Source: Thermogladius calderae 1633
Lineage (GTDB): Archaea > Thermoproteota > Thermoprotei_A > Sulfolobales > Desulfurococcaceae
Assembly (NCBI RefSeq): GCF_000264495.1
Contig: NC_017954.1
Span: 868,001-932,000, forward strand
Length of the DNA: 64,000 nucleotides
Direction of reading: 5' to 3'
Position 1 is the first letter of the stretch. The number at the start of each line of letters is the position of its first letter. Of the stretch, positions 17,537-25,676 are shown piece after piece. The translations under genes and the position numbers were made by a program. The notes under the pieces were generated by a model that worked only from the letters and a program-made list of their open reading frames with translations, had not been told where the DNA came from and ran no database searches.

Positions 17537-17723
17537 GCCGCATATAACCCAATTCTACTTTGCTTTAAGAGGTTAAAATAATTCATCCAATTGGTCGCAA
17601 AAGTTTTTTAAACAAGGATTTTGTTTCGGAATGGCTTGAAAAATGCTATTGCAAACAAATATCCGTGAGGGCTGTTTCCAAAAATACTTTACTGGAGATT
17701 TACCTTTTTCGACCTATTGGGGG

Positions 17724-18695
17724 TTAAGGGGCTCCCTGCCCGAACTTCCTCAACCCCACGCTGTGTATCCTGATCTTGCCGTACGCCTCCGGGTGTTGGT
17801 CGTGGAGTTGCTTAAGCTTGCTAAAGCATTCCTCACTCACCCACACGTGGACCTCAGCGAAGTCCTTAACAGACTCCTTAAACCAGTTCCTCACTACTTG
17901 CTCTGGGTGTGTGGTGACTTCGTTACAGGATTCTACCTCAACCGCTACTGCCTTGCTGTAGAGGGGTCTCCAGGCAACCTTATCAACCGGCACGGCCACT
18001 AAGTCTGGCCTAGCCTTAAGTTAGGGGTCCTGCCTGACGGGCGCAACTACGTAGCCTCTCGCATAATACCGTCACACAGTGGTTCTAGCGACCTCATAGC
18101 TCTTGTCAGATGGTGCGGTAGTACTGACTCCTATGGGGAAGCCCCTAACATACTTTACCACCTTCTTACTGCCCTCACGCTCGACCTCAACGTGGCCTGA
18201 AGCCGCTAGCCTGCTCACAGCTTTCTCAACTTCTCCCCTGCGGGCGCCAAGCCTTGCTGCAAGATCCACCACAGAAGTCGCGCCATGCCTGCACACGTAG
18301 TATAGGGAAAGCGTATCCAAGGGCCTCAAGGAATCCTCGTACTTCGGGACAGTGTTTATTACGGACTTGAGGTCTGCCTTAACAGCCTCACATGGATCTA
18401 AAGCCTTCGTGCATATCTCCTCCCTAACGACCTCATGCGGGACGTAGTCTAGCTGGACAATGACTAGGAGAGAATGCTTCTTGTCCAGTCTGGCGGTAAC
18501 CTTCACGACTACTCTCCCCGCAGACAAGCCTCCTTTATCACTCGAGGCTCTGCAGGCTAGTGGCCGCATCATGGAGACCGTGAGCAGGGGAGTCTGCGAG
18601 TAGGAGAGAGCATTAACCCAAGGGGGCTCTCCGCGGTCTTCGACTGCTGCGGCGTGAAAGCCGTTGACGAGGTTGAGAAGAGAATTGGAGAGCAC
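17724..18695 (-). pseudogene. Disrupted winged-helix and PD-(D/E)XK nuclease-like gene
   Basis: Two minus-strand frames belong together. The upstream one (18072-18695) has a winged helix near its end (LSLYYVCRHGATSVVDLAARLG followed by a basic wing). The downstream one (17724-17999) reads VAVPVDKVAWRPLYSKAVAVEVES..HPEQVVRNWFKESVKDFAEVHVWV. Between them a different frame reads YVVAPVRQDP, then a stop, then LKARPDLVAVPVD, so at least one frameshift and one stop break the gene. PDLVAVP plus VEVES gives a D..ExE pattern typical of PD-(D/E)XK nuclease folds. The first about 30 residues overlap a plus-strand remnant and may not belong. Function of the ancestor unknown; mobile-element related is a guess. 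Confidence 0.5.
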
Positions 18696-18820
18696 ACACA
18701 GATATCCTCATGAAGGCTAGCGATAGAGCAGCTGTCGTGGAGTGCAAGCAGAGTCCTTCAAAAACATGGCTTGCCAAGGCGCGCAAGCAAGCAGTCCTCC
18801 AAAGCTTCTCTGGCAGCTAA
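18605..18820 (+). pseudogene. Remnant of a PD-(D/E)XK nuclease-like gene
   Basis: A plus-strand frame reads LSAVFDCCGVKAVDEVEKRIGEH up to about 18700; a second frame continues it with HTDILMKASDRAAVVECKQSP..WLAKARKQAVLQ and ends with TAA at 18818. The Asp in TDIL and the Glu and Lys in VVECK form the catalytic signature of a PD-(D/E)XK nuclease. A frameshift near 18700 splits it, and the N-terminal part is missing. It overlaps, in antisense, the beginning of the other nuclease remnant. Confidence 0.42.
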
Positions 18821-18854
18821 CAAAAATGTTGAGACAAATCACTATTTTATCTTG

Positions 18855-19490
18855 TTAGGTTTTACCCTCTCTTCTATAAACTGCGAAGTGGGAAATGATT
18901 AATGCGATTCCTAGCAGTGTTAAGACAAATCCTGGCATCATCAGCTCATTGAATGTTGTGTACTCTGTTGATGGTTGGTAGGTAGTTGTTGTGGTAGTTA
19001 CCGTTTTATATCCTATTCTTTCATACTCTATGGTTGCCTTAACAGTTTTCGAAGCAATTATGGAGAAGGTGTTGCTAAATACAAAGCATATTTCCTTATT
19101 TGAAGGGGGTTCCCATACAATGTTAAAGGATGTGATTCTTGTACGAGATGGCTCAACATAGTAATAGAATGTGCCCCCAGCTTTGAATACACGCCACTCC
19201 GACTCGTCCATAACGTAGAAGTCTATATCCCTGTTACCACCGCTCAAAACATTCACATTAATATAAAGCTTTGCACCACCGGGGAAAGAGCCGCAGTAAG
19301 CCGTTGCTTTTCCAGGATCCACAACAAAAGTTTCATCGAGCCAAGTTTCGCGAATAGTTGTGTATATTGTTGTAGTTGTTGGAACCTCCACAGGTCTCAT
19401 AACAGTTTTTGGTATAGGAACATATGTTGCAATGATTAGCCCCGCACCTACAACAGCAAATACAATGCCCATTGCAAGTAAAATACGCAA
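18855..19490 (-). CDS. Membrane protein with one extracytoplasmic beta-rich domain, unknown function
   Basis: 211 residues: an N-terminal hydrophobic segment (about 3-23), a Thr-rich stalk, a beta-rich domain over about residues 50-160, a second Thr-rich stretch, and a C-terminal membrane segment (about 182-202) with a short basic tail. The beta domain (NRDIDFYVMDESEW..GGTFYYYVEPSRT..FVFSN..KTVKATIEYE) is reminiscent of GOLD/p24-like domains, but that is only a pattern impression. Codon use is AT-rich, as in the rest of the island, and the frame is intact. Confidence 0.6.
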   Translation of the reverse strand: MRILLAMGIVFAVVGAGLIIATYVPIPKTVMRPVEVPTTTTIYTTIRETWLDETFVVDPGKATAYCGSFPGGAKLYINVNVLSGGNRDIDFYVMDESEWRVFKAGGTFYYYVEPSRTRITSFNIVWEPPSNKEICFVFSNTFSIIASKTVKATIEYERIGYKTVTTTTTTYQPSTEYTTFNELMMPGFVLTLLGIALIISHFAVYRREGKT

Positions 19491-19545
19491 AATAGGTCAC
19501 CACAAATTCATAGAACTTCTCCTAAGTTTATAAAAATTTAGCTTT

Positions 19546-20235
19546 TCATCCAGGCTGGCATTTTTCGTAAATGAATCTTATTCTCTCGTCTATGGTTAGT
19601 GCCGGGAACCCGAGTATAGATTCGTGGCTAATAGTATACCCCTCACGTTCAAATTGCTTCAGCATTCTTGCAAAGATAAATACACCTTTACACCCAGCCA
19701 GTCTAATGGCTATTTCATCGGCCTCTAATTCCTCACGCTTAACGAGCTGCCGATCCACTTCAATAATTTGCAAGGTAATATAAAACCAAAGTGATGTTGC
19801 TGCCAATCCAGCAAGCCAATCAACTATATCTCTCGCCTTCTCCAAAGACCTTATATCCTCGCTTAGAGCTTCGATCGATAATTTGCAAGTAGATGTGTAA
19901 TTAGCCTTGAAAGAACATGATTGCGTGTAATGTGAGCTGCTTCATGAGCTAGCATAAAGTCTTTGAATTCCTCGGGGATTTCTCGACTAGCCAAAATTGC
20001 CTTATCTACGAAGATTATGCCATATCCCCCAAGTCCTATTGAACATGCAATGCCACAGGGAAGAACGTCTCTGTCGCAGCCTGAAACTATTATATTTTAT
20101 ATTACTAGCATTTACTAGTTTGCTGACCCTCTGTGTATATAACGGGTTATAGTTTGCGAGAGCATATAGGATAATGTACAGCAGCTTTTGTAATTGGTTC
20201 GTAAGCAATGCCCCCTCTCTCATCGGTTTCATCAA
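19546..20235 (-). pseudogene. M48-family metallopeptidase broken by two frameshifts
   Basis: Three consecutive minus-strand frames make one M48 (HtpX-like) protein. From 20235 one frame runs to about 20085; a second supplies VSGCDRDVLPCGIACSIGLGGYG and then FMLAHEAAHITRNH with the HExxH zinc motif near 19950, ending at a TAA near 19876; a third, from about 19890, continues with IEALSEDIRSLEKARDIVDW, a membrane segment, the REELEADEIA third-ligand region and the DERIRFIYEKC tail. Each junction needs a one-base shift. The amino-acid sequence across the joins is still well conserved, so the damage is recent, or is a sequencing error in an AT-rich stretch. Confidence 0.72.
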
Positions 20236-20308
20236 CCTGCATTTTGTTTCAACATTGTGATACTCAAAAACTCTCTTAACAATATTCTGAGCACATTATT
20301 ACCCTCTT

Positions 20309-20617
20309 TCACTTCCCTCGCTCTTTTATAGAATAGATGTAATCAAGTATCCGCTCAACAGCTTGTTGTGGCTTATCCCAGTAGGCAGCAAGGATGTATC
20401 CAACAATGCTGCGAATAGAGTTAAAGTCTACGCCTTTCTCACATAAGTTATAATAAACATATTTGTACACATCGATGCAACTCTTCTCAAGTTGAACCAG
20501 CTGATTCCTACACTTATTGGGATTTCTATAGCCTATGACCCACGAGCCGTTGCATTCTTCAAGCGCTCTACAACAACTAGAAACTAGCTCATAGAGCTTC
20601 TCATCGATCTTTAGCAT
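20309..20617 (-). CDS. Hypothetical small helical protein of the island
   Basis: 102 residues, mostly helical, with five cysteines (a CC pair, then single residues) and no motif I recognise. The frame is intact and AT-rich like its neighbours. It lies upstream of and in the same direction as the M48 pseudogene. The 270 bases between it and pyrD carry no further gene; they contain AT-rich runs and a motif ATGATGA near 20706 without a matching nearby box, so no C/D RNA is claimed. Confidence 0.4.
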   Translation of the reverse strand: MLKIDEKLYELVSSCCRALEECNGSWVIGYRNPNKCRNQLVQLEKSCIDVYKYVYYNLCEKGVDFNSIRSIVGYILAAYWDKPQQAVERILDYIYSIKERGK

Positions 20618-20891
20618 TGTTTGCTACCACATAACCCTTACTATGATGCTTGTTAAATAAACTCATGCTATTGAACTAATAAACATTTAAACACTCTTGC
20701 TCTCGATGATGAAGTAGCAAGTGTTGCTCTTGCTTAGGCCATCATATTACTTGGTAACAGTCATGTAGCTCATAGTCATTTCTTACTTCTTGTTCTTCTA
20801 CCGTCGCTCTAATGTGCCACGTTGCGCTTTTCCTGGCAACAAATGCAACTGAGGGGGCTAACCTTGAGAGCTTCCTGGGCCTGTAACGCCC

Positions 20892-21812
20892 TTACTGTGT
20901 GACAAGGCTGTTAATGAACTTGTTCACGTCGTCGATACCGTTCTCATCTAGGAACTTTTCGATACCTCTAACGACCTCTAGCATCGCCCTCGGGTCTACG
21001 AAGTTAGTGGTACCGACCTGTACAGCCTTGGCACCCACGAGCAGGTACTCGAGGGCGTCCTCAGCGGTCATCACCCCGCCGCTCGCTATAACTGGTACGT
21101 CTACAGCCCTAACCGTCTCGTAAACGGCCCTCAGGGTCAGGGGCTTGATCGCGGGGCCCGAGTAGCCCGCCACGACGTTGGCGAAGACAGGCCTCCTCGT
21201 CCTCAGGTCCACGGCCATAGCTCGGTAGGTGTTGCCTACCGTCAGGGCGTCGGCGCCGCTCTCAACAGCGGCTTTACCCATGGCCGCGATGTCCGTCACG
21301 TCGGGCGCTAGTTTGACTATGACCGGCTTGTTGGTCTTAGAAGCCGCGAGGCGCGTAGCCTCCCTTATACAGTCATCGCTGAGCGCGCAGCTCCTACCCC
21401 CCTTCTCGAGGTTGGGGCACGAGAGGTTGACCTCGTACGCCCTTATCAAGTCGCCAGCGGTTTCGAGGACCTCTATGACCGTAGCGTACTCGCTCGGCGT
21501 GAAGCCCGCTACGCTCGCGATGAAGACGGCGTCTCTGTACTTCTTCAGAGCCGGGACCTTCTCCTCGACGAACGCTTTAGCTCCTACGCTCGGTATCCCT
21601 ATCGAGTTGAGGAGCCCGCAGGGGACCTCGTGTATCCTGGGGGGCGGGTTGCCCTCTCGCGGCTCTAGAGTGACGCTCTTCAACACCACCGCTCCCAGCT
21701 GACCCGGGTCGACGAAGGGCTCGTAGGCCACCGGGTCGTAGGTGCCCGAGGCGTTCATGACCGGGTTCTTGAGCGTCAAACCGGCTATCCTGACACTCAG
21801 CTTAACGCCCAC
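20892..21812 (-). CDS. pyrD: Dihydroorotate dehydrogenase, class 1B catalytic subunit
   Basis: 306 residues from a GTG start. FMN-dependent TIM barrel that oxidises dihydroorotate to orotate in pyrimidine synthesis. Landmarks: NPVMNASGTYD near residue 17, the catalytic cysteine in VNLSCPN (about residue 131), PVIVKLAPDVTD, and the C-terminal phosphate-site motifs IASGGVMTAEDALEYLLVGAKAVQVGT. Cysteine as the base and the adjacent pyrK, 4 bases upstream in the same operon, identify the NAD-linked 1B type. Confidence 0.94.
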   Translation of the reverse strand: MGVKLSVRIAGLTLKNPVMNASGTYDPVAYEPFVDPGQLGAVVLKSVTLEPREGNPPPRIHEVPCGLLNSIGIPSVGAKAFVEEKVPALKKYRDAVFIASVAGFTPSEYATVIEVLETAGDLIRAYEVNLSCPNLEKGGRSCALSDDCIREATRLAASKTNKPVIVKLAPDVTDIAAMGKAAVESGADALTVGNTYRAMAVDLRTRRPVFANVVAGYSGPAIKPLTLRAVYETVRAVDVPVIASGGVMTAEDALEYLLVGAKAVQVGTTNFVDPRAMLEVVRGIEKFLDENGIDDVNKFINSLVTQ

Positions 21813-21816
21813 TCCA

Positions 21817-22560
21817 CTACACCTCCAACTCCCTCACGTCGAACACAGGGCCGTCTCTGCACGCAAGCTTGTAGCCGTGGACCGTCCTCACCACGCAGGA
21901 TAGGCACGCACCCAGCCCGCAGCCCATCCTCTCCTCTACGGAGGCGTACGCTTTAAAGGGGGTTTGCTTCAGTAGCCTGATCAACCCCTTCGACCCGCAC
22001 GTGTAGACTGTCGAGGGGTTCTCCTCGAACAGGATCCTCCCGACGTTGTCCAGGCTACTGGTGCCGTCCTCGTCGTACAGCACGTAGACCCTGGACGAGA
22101 ATCCCTCGACGAGCTTGTTCCCAGTGGCGAGGTCCTCTCCACGCCCTCTGAAACTGCCCACGGTGACCACGCTGCACCCCGCTTCTCTCAGCTTTCTACC
22201 GAGGTACGTGAGCGACGCGAGCCCTACACCCCTCGCGAGGAGCAGCGCTTTACCGGGGCAGTCAAGGGGGAACCCCCTCCCAAGCGGGCCGAGTACGCTG
22301 ACAACGTCGCTCTCCCGTAGCTCGGCCATCGCTCTAGTCCCCCTACCGGTCACCTTGTAGAGGATCTCCAGGACCCCCCTCTCCTCGTCGTAGTCGTAGA
22401 CCGTGAAGGGTCTCCTCAGCAACACCTCGTGGCCGTCGACCTTCACCATGACGAACTGGCCGGGGTTCACCCGGCCTAGACTGCAACCGCCCAGCACGAG
22501 GTGCTTATACCCCCTCGCCACGCCAGTGTTCGACACCACAAGGCACTCGGCTACTCTCAC
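21817..22560 (-). CDS. pyrK: Dihydroorotate dehydrogenase electron-transfer subunit
   Basis: 247 residues from a GTG start. Ferredoxin-reductase-like protein: FAD domain with LLRRPFTVYDYD near residue 48, nucleotide-binding domain with LLLARGVGLASLTYLG, and a C-terminal [2Fe-2S] site formed by CGLGACLSCVV plus the later cysteine in LACRDGPVF. It passes electrons from the PyrD flavin to NAD+. First gene of the pyrK-pyrD operon and divergent from ykoE, with which it shares the 173-base regulatory gap. Confidence 0.93.
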   Translation of the reverse strand: MRVAECLVVSNTGVARGYKHLVLGGCSLGRVNPGQFVMVKVDGHEVLLRRPFTVYDYDEERGVLEILYKVTGRGTRAMAELRESDVVSVLGPLGRGFPLDCPGKALLLARGVGLASLTYLGRKLREAGCSVVTVGSFRGRGEDLATGNKLVEGFSSRVYVLYDEDGTSSLDNVGRILFEENPSTVYTCGSKGLIRLLKQTPFKAYASVEERMGCGLGACLSCVVRTVHGYKLACRDGPVFDVRELEV

Positions 22561-22664
22561 GAGCCGAGACCTCAGGCGCGCTTAACTATCCTTACAATTT
22601 GGACACCCATATAACGCTACCGACAACTGCCGTAGTGTCTCAGCGACTAGGTGCTTAGTCAGAG

Positions 22665-22710
22665 CGTTTATTAAAACCTGGTGATAGAAATCTTAATAAC
22701 CAGGTTTTAA
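22665..22710 (+). promoter_or_regulatory. Perfect 12-bp bipartite inverted repeat and TATA box before ykoE
   Basis: TTAAAACCTGGT (22671-22682) and its exact reverse complement ACCAGGTTTTAA (22699-22710) are separated by 16 bases. The left arm overlaps a TATA-like TTTATTAAAA at about 22667-22676. The ATG of ykoE is at 22734. A weaker copy with the same spacer and the same position relative to the TATA box precedes the ykoD-ykoC operon (14477-14512). This looks like a shared repressor operator; ThiR, the known archaeal thiamine repressor with a ThiN domain, is one candidate but is not encoded in the window. Confidence 0.65.
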
Positions 22711-22733
22711 GATCAGACCCACACGGTGGTTCC

Positions 22734-23321
22734 ATGTTACTGGAGTTGGTCTCCCTGCTAATAGTCGTGCTCACGGCGTTGGCGCTGTACTTCGCGGCTA
22801 AGAAGACGAGGTACACGGCGATCGACTACACAGTGCTGGGGCTCGTCGGCGTTGTTTTCGGCGTGGTGTTCGTACCGTGGTGGACAGCCTACTACGTGGT
22901 CAAAGCTGTGGGCGGGCCCGTGGTGGCTAGGCTACTGACCTACGGCTTGTGGTTTATGGCGGCCCCGATGGCGGCCGTCCTCATAAGGAAGCCCCTGTCC
23001 GCCTTCCTCGGGGAGACGATAGCCGCTCTCATCGAGAGCCTCATACCGACAGCGGGCGGCTTGACAAACCTGGTCTACGGCTTTGCTCAGGGGCTAGCCA
23101 GCGAAGTGGCCTACGCCGCCGGGGCCTACAGGAGCTACGGGCTCGTGGCCTCGTCACTGGCCGGAGGCCTAGCGGCCTTCCCCGCCGTGGCCCTCGACGC
23201 AGTGCTGTTCGGGGACATCTACCCGTGGCACTACATGGTGTGGATAGTACTGGGGGCCTTCGTTAGCGGCCTGATGTACGGGGCTATAGCCTACCTCGTT
23301 GGGAGAGTCGTGAGGCCGTAG
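22734..23321 (+). CDS. ykoE: ECF transporter S component, YkoE family (thiamine/HMP uptake)
   Basis: 195 residues with five or six membrane segments. The middle matches the YkoE pattern: LGLVGVVFGVVFVPWWTAYYV, then LTYGLWFMAAPMAAVLIRKPLSAFLGETIAALIES, then a GLTNLVYGFAQGLASEVAYAAGAYRSYGL segment, and a YPWHYMVWIVLGAFVSGLMYG end. YkoE is the substrate-binding subunit of the YkoEDC ECF importer for thiamine or hydroxymethylpyrimidine. Its ATPase and T subunits are encoded at 14523-16521, and both transcription units share the bipartite operator. The gene stands alone downstream of its operator. Confidence 0.82.
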   Translation: MLLELVSLLIVVLTALALYFAAKKTRYTAIDYTVLGLVGVVFGVVFVPWWTAYYVVKAVGGPVVARLLTYGLWFMAAPMAAVLIRKPLSAFLGETIAALIESLIPTAGGLTNLVYGFAQGLASEVAYAAGAYRSYGLVASSLAGGLAAFPAVALDAVLFGDIYPWHYMVWIVLGAFVSGLMYGAIAYLVGRVVRP

Positions 23322-23370
23322 TCTCTTTAAACCCCTTTTTCCGAATCCCTCTTTTATTAGGGCTCTGGTA

Positions 23371-24339
23371 GTGGCCAAGTGTAGCCTTTGCGGCAGGCCA
23401 GCGGTGTACGTCAACAGGGTCAACAAGACCGCTTACTGCAGGCAGCACTTCATCGAGTACTTTGAGAGGAAAGTGAAGAAGACGATACGTAAGTACAGGA
23501 TGCTGGGCAAGACCGAGCACATAGTCGTCGCGGTCAGCGGCGGCAAGGACTCGATGGCCCTACTCTACTTCCTATGGAAGATGTCCAAGAAGAACCCCGG
23601 GTGGAGGGTGTCGGCCCTCATCGTAGACGAGGGGATAAGGGGGTACAGGGAGTACACCATAGCGAACTTCCTCAGAGTAAACGAGAGACTGGGCGTCCCC
23701 TACAAGATAGCCTCCTTCAAAGAGTACTTCGGGATGACGCTCGACGAGATAGTGGAGGAGGGTAGGAGGAGGGGCCTCCCCTACCTCCCGTGCGCTTACT
23801 GCGGGGTTTTCAGGAGGTACCTCTTGAACAAGGTGGCGAGGGAGATGGGCGGTACAGTACTGGCTACGGCGCACAACATGGACGACGTCGTCCAGACCTT
23901 CATAATGAACCTAGCGAAGGACACGCTAGACAAACTGGCCAGGCTCGCGCCCGTCACGGGCATCGCGTCGCACGAGAAGTTCGTGAGGAGAATAAAGCCG
24001 TTCATAGAGGTGACGGAGAAGGAGACCAGCATATACGCGCTGTTGAACGGGCTGATAGAGCCCGAGTACCACAAGTGCCCGTACGCCGAGTTCAACGTCA
24101 GGTTCAAGATAAGGAAGATGATCAACGAGCTCGAGGAGGCCCAGCCCGGCACTAAGAACAGCCTGCTGAACAGCTACCTGAGTATAGTCCGCCTGCTAGG
24201 CGAGAAGAGGCAGGTCGGGGAGGTGAAGACCTGTAAGATATGCGGGGAGCCGTCTTCGCACGATGTCTGTAGGGCGTGCCAGTTCAGGATCGGGCTGGGC
24301 ATACTGGAGAAGGGAGTCTACGAGTTGAAGAGAGGCCTA
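23371..24339 (+). CDS. ncsA: tRNA 2-thiouridine synthetase, NcsA/TtuA-type PP-loop ATPase
   Basis: 323 residues from a GTG; the stop TGA overlaps the next start as ATGA, so its last bases are 24340-24342. Domains in order: N-terminal zinc finger (C-x2-C..C-x2-H, residues 4-27), PP-loop SGGKDS near residue 55, CAYCG and a further cysteine that can hold a [4Fe-4S] cluster, and a C-terminal zinc finger CKICG..CRAC (about 291-306). It adenylates U34 or U54 of tRNA and inserts sulfur, which stabilises tRNA at high temperature. It is translationally coupled to a second PP-loop protein, a possible sulfur-transfer partner. Confidence 0.87.
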
Positions 24340-25676
24340 TGAGCAAGCCTATGTACGTTATTGCCACCAGAGCCTCCAGCGACAAGGACGCGCTAGAGCA
24401 CGTGGTGGAGAGGTTCTACCCGGGTTGGGGTATACAGGTCGTCTCGCTGGGCGGGGTCAGGTCCAGCGAAGCGCTCGCCGAGGGCCTCCAGGGGCTCGAC
24501 GGTAGGGCTCTCTACAAGCTCTACATCGCCAACAAGGAGGACGCGGAGTCCGGTGTCCTCCCCTCCCGGTACTCGCCTACGACCGTAGTCCACGTCGTCG
24601 GGAAGGCCAGGGTGAGGAACATGAGGCTGGAGGAGATACGCCACGAAGTCGAGAAGGCCCGCGCCAAGCTCCGGCTACGCTTGTACTTCGAAAACGGCTC
24701 CTACAAGTTCGCCCCTACCCTACCGATCGCTAGACCGGTCTTGGAGGAGCCGGAGGTGTACCACGACATAATGGCTTTCAGGGTCCCCGAGTTCGCCAAG
24801 AGCGTAGTAGGGCTGGAGCCCGGTTGGTACATTGCTCTAAGGGACGTTGGTGGGCGCCACGTAGTATTCAGCAGGGGAGAGCCGGCGGGGTTCTTCAAGA
24901 TAAGAGACAACCTTGGGGTCGAGCCTTACAATGGGCGTAAGCCCGAGAGCGTGAACATCGTAGACTTGGCTGAGGCCAATAGAGAGTTCGTTCTGAAGCT
25001 AGTGGAGGCGACCCTGGACTGGGTGAAGAGCCTCGGCGACTACGACCACGTCCTAGTCCCGTGGAGCGGTGGCAAGGACAGTACTATGGCGCTCTACCTC
25101 GCGCTAAAGTTGTTCGGGAGAAGCAGGGTGAGCCCGGTCTTCGTCGACATCGACGTCGACTTCCCGGAGAACAAGCTCTTCGTCGAGGAGGTCTCCAGCC
25201 AGCTCGGTATAGACTTGGTCGTGAAGAGGCTCGAGCTCAAGCCTCACCTACTCGTCAACGGGCTACCAGAGCACTCCAACAGGTGGTGTTCGAGGCTCAA
25301 GGTCTCCAAGTTAGAGGAGGCCTATGGGGAGGTCTGCTCAGGCGGCGCGAGGTGTCTCGTGTTAGTTGGGGACAGAGACGTCGAGTCGGAGTCCAGGAGC
25401 TCCAAGCCCCCGTTCTTCACCAAGGGCAACCTCACTTACGCCTACCCGCTCAAGCAGTGGAGTACTCTTCTCCTACAGGTCGCCACCGTAGTACTGGGAG
25501 TACCCTTGAACCCGCTCTACGAGCAGGGGTTCTACAGGCTGGGCTGCTACATCTGCCCCTCGTTGAGGGGTTGGGAGGTGGAGCTGATAAAAAACTCGCC
25601 TAGGCTAAACTGGCTTCTAGGAGAGGAGTCTTTCCGGGAGTTCCTGAAGAAAAGGGAGTTCACTTCGAACTCTTGA
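24339..25676 (+). CDS. PP-loop (PAPS reductase-like) protein with archaeal N-terminal extension
   Basis: 445 residues from the ATG that overlaps the ncsA stop. The N-terminal 240 residues hold a domain I cannot name plus a PUA-like segment (WYIALRDVGGRHVVFSRGEPAGFFKIRDN). Then comes a PP-loop PWSGGKDSTMAL (about 252-263) followed by PVFVDIDVDFPEN, RWCSRLK and a C-terminal LGCYICPS. Archaeal proteins of this build are annotated as phosphoadenosine phosphosulfate reductases. No other assimilatory sulfate gene is near, and coupling to a tRNA thiolase makes RNA modification or sulfur transfer at least as plausible. The cysteine positions could bind a metal or Fe-S cluster. Confidence 0.75.
   Translation: MSKPMYVIATRASSDKDALEHVVERFYPGWGIQVVSLGGVRSSEALAEGLQGLDGRALYKLYIANKEDAESGVLPSRYSPTTVVHVVGKARVRNMRLEEIRHEVEKARAKLRLRLYFENGSYKFAPTLPIARPVLEEPEVYHDIMAFRVPEFAKSVVGLEPGWYIALRDVGGRHVVFSRGEPAGFFKIRDNLGVEPYNGRKPESVNIVDLAEANREFVLKLVEATLDWVKSLGDYDHVLVPWSGGKDSTMALYLALKLFGRSRVSPVFVDIDVDFPENKLFVEEVSSQLGIDLVVKRLELKPHLLVNGLPEHSNRWCSRLKVSKLEEAYGEVCSGGARCLVLVGDRDVESESRSSKPPFFTKGNLTYAYPLKQWSTLLLQVATVVLGVPLNPLYEQGFYRLGCYICPSLRGWEVELIKNSPRLNWLLGEESFREFLKKREFTSNS

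Larger units (their letters stand above)
16520..20890. other. AT-rich decayed accessory island
   Basis: Between ykoC and pyrD the composition shifts to lower GC than the flanks, most clearly from 17.1 to 17.7 kb and from 18.8 to 20.8 kb. The segment holds an IS607 transposase remnant, a retropepsin-like protease gene, two nuclease-like remnants on opposite strands, a membrane protein, an M48 protease broken by two frameshifts and an orphan gene. Many genes here are disrupted, whereas none outside the segment is. This indicates acquired DNA in decay. No tRNA, direct repeat or integrase marks its edges. Confidence 0.6.

Noticed and set aside
17643-18002. A 119-codon plus-strand frame in the island
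   Set aside because: It is antisense to the nuclease remnant, whose minus-strand protein has nuclease-like and conserved-looking sequence; the plus-strand product has no such features.
20700-20830. ATGATGA followed later by CTGA, as in C/D box RNAs
   Set aside because: The boxes are over 100 bases apart without D'/C' boxes, far outside archaeal C/D RNA size.
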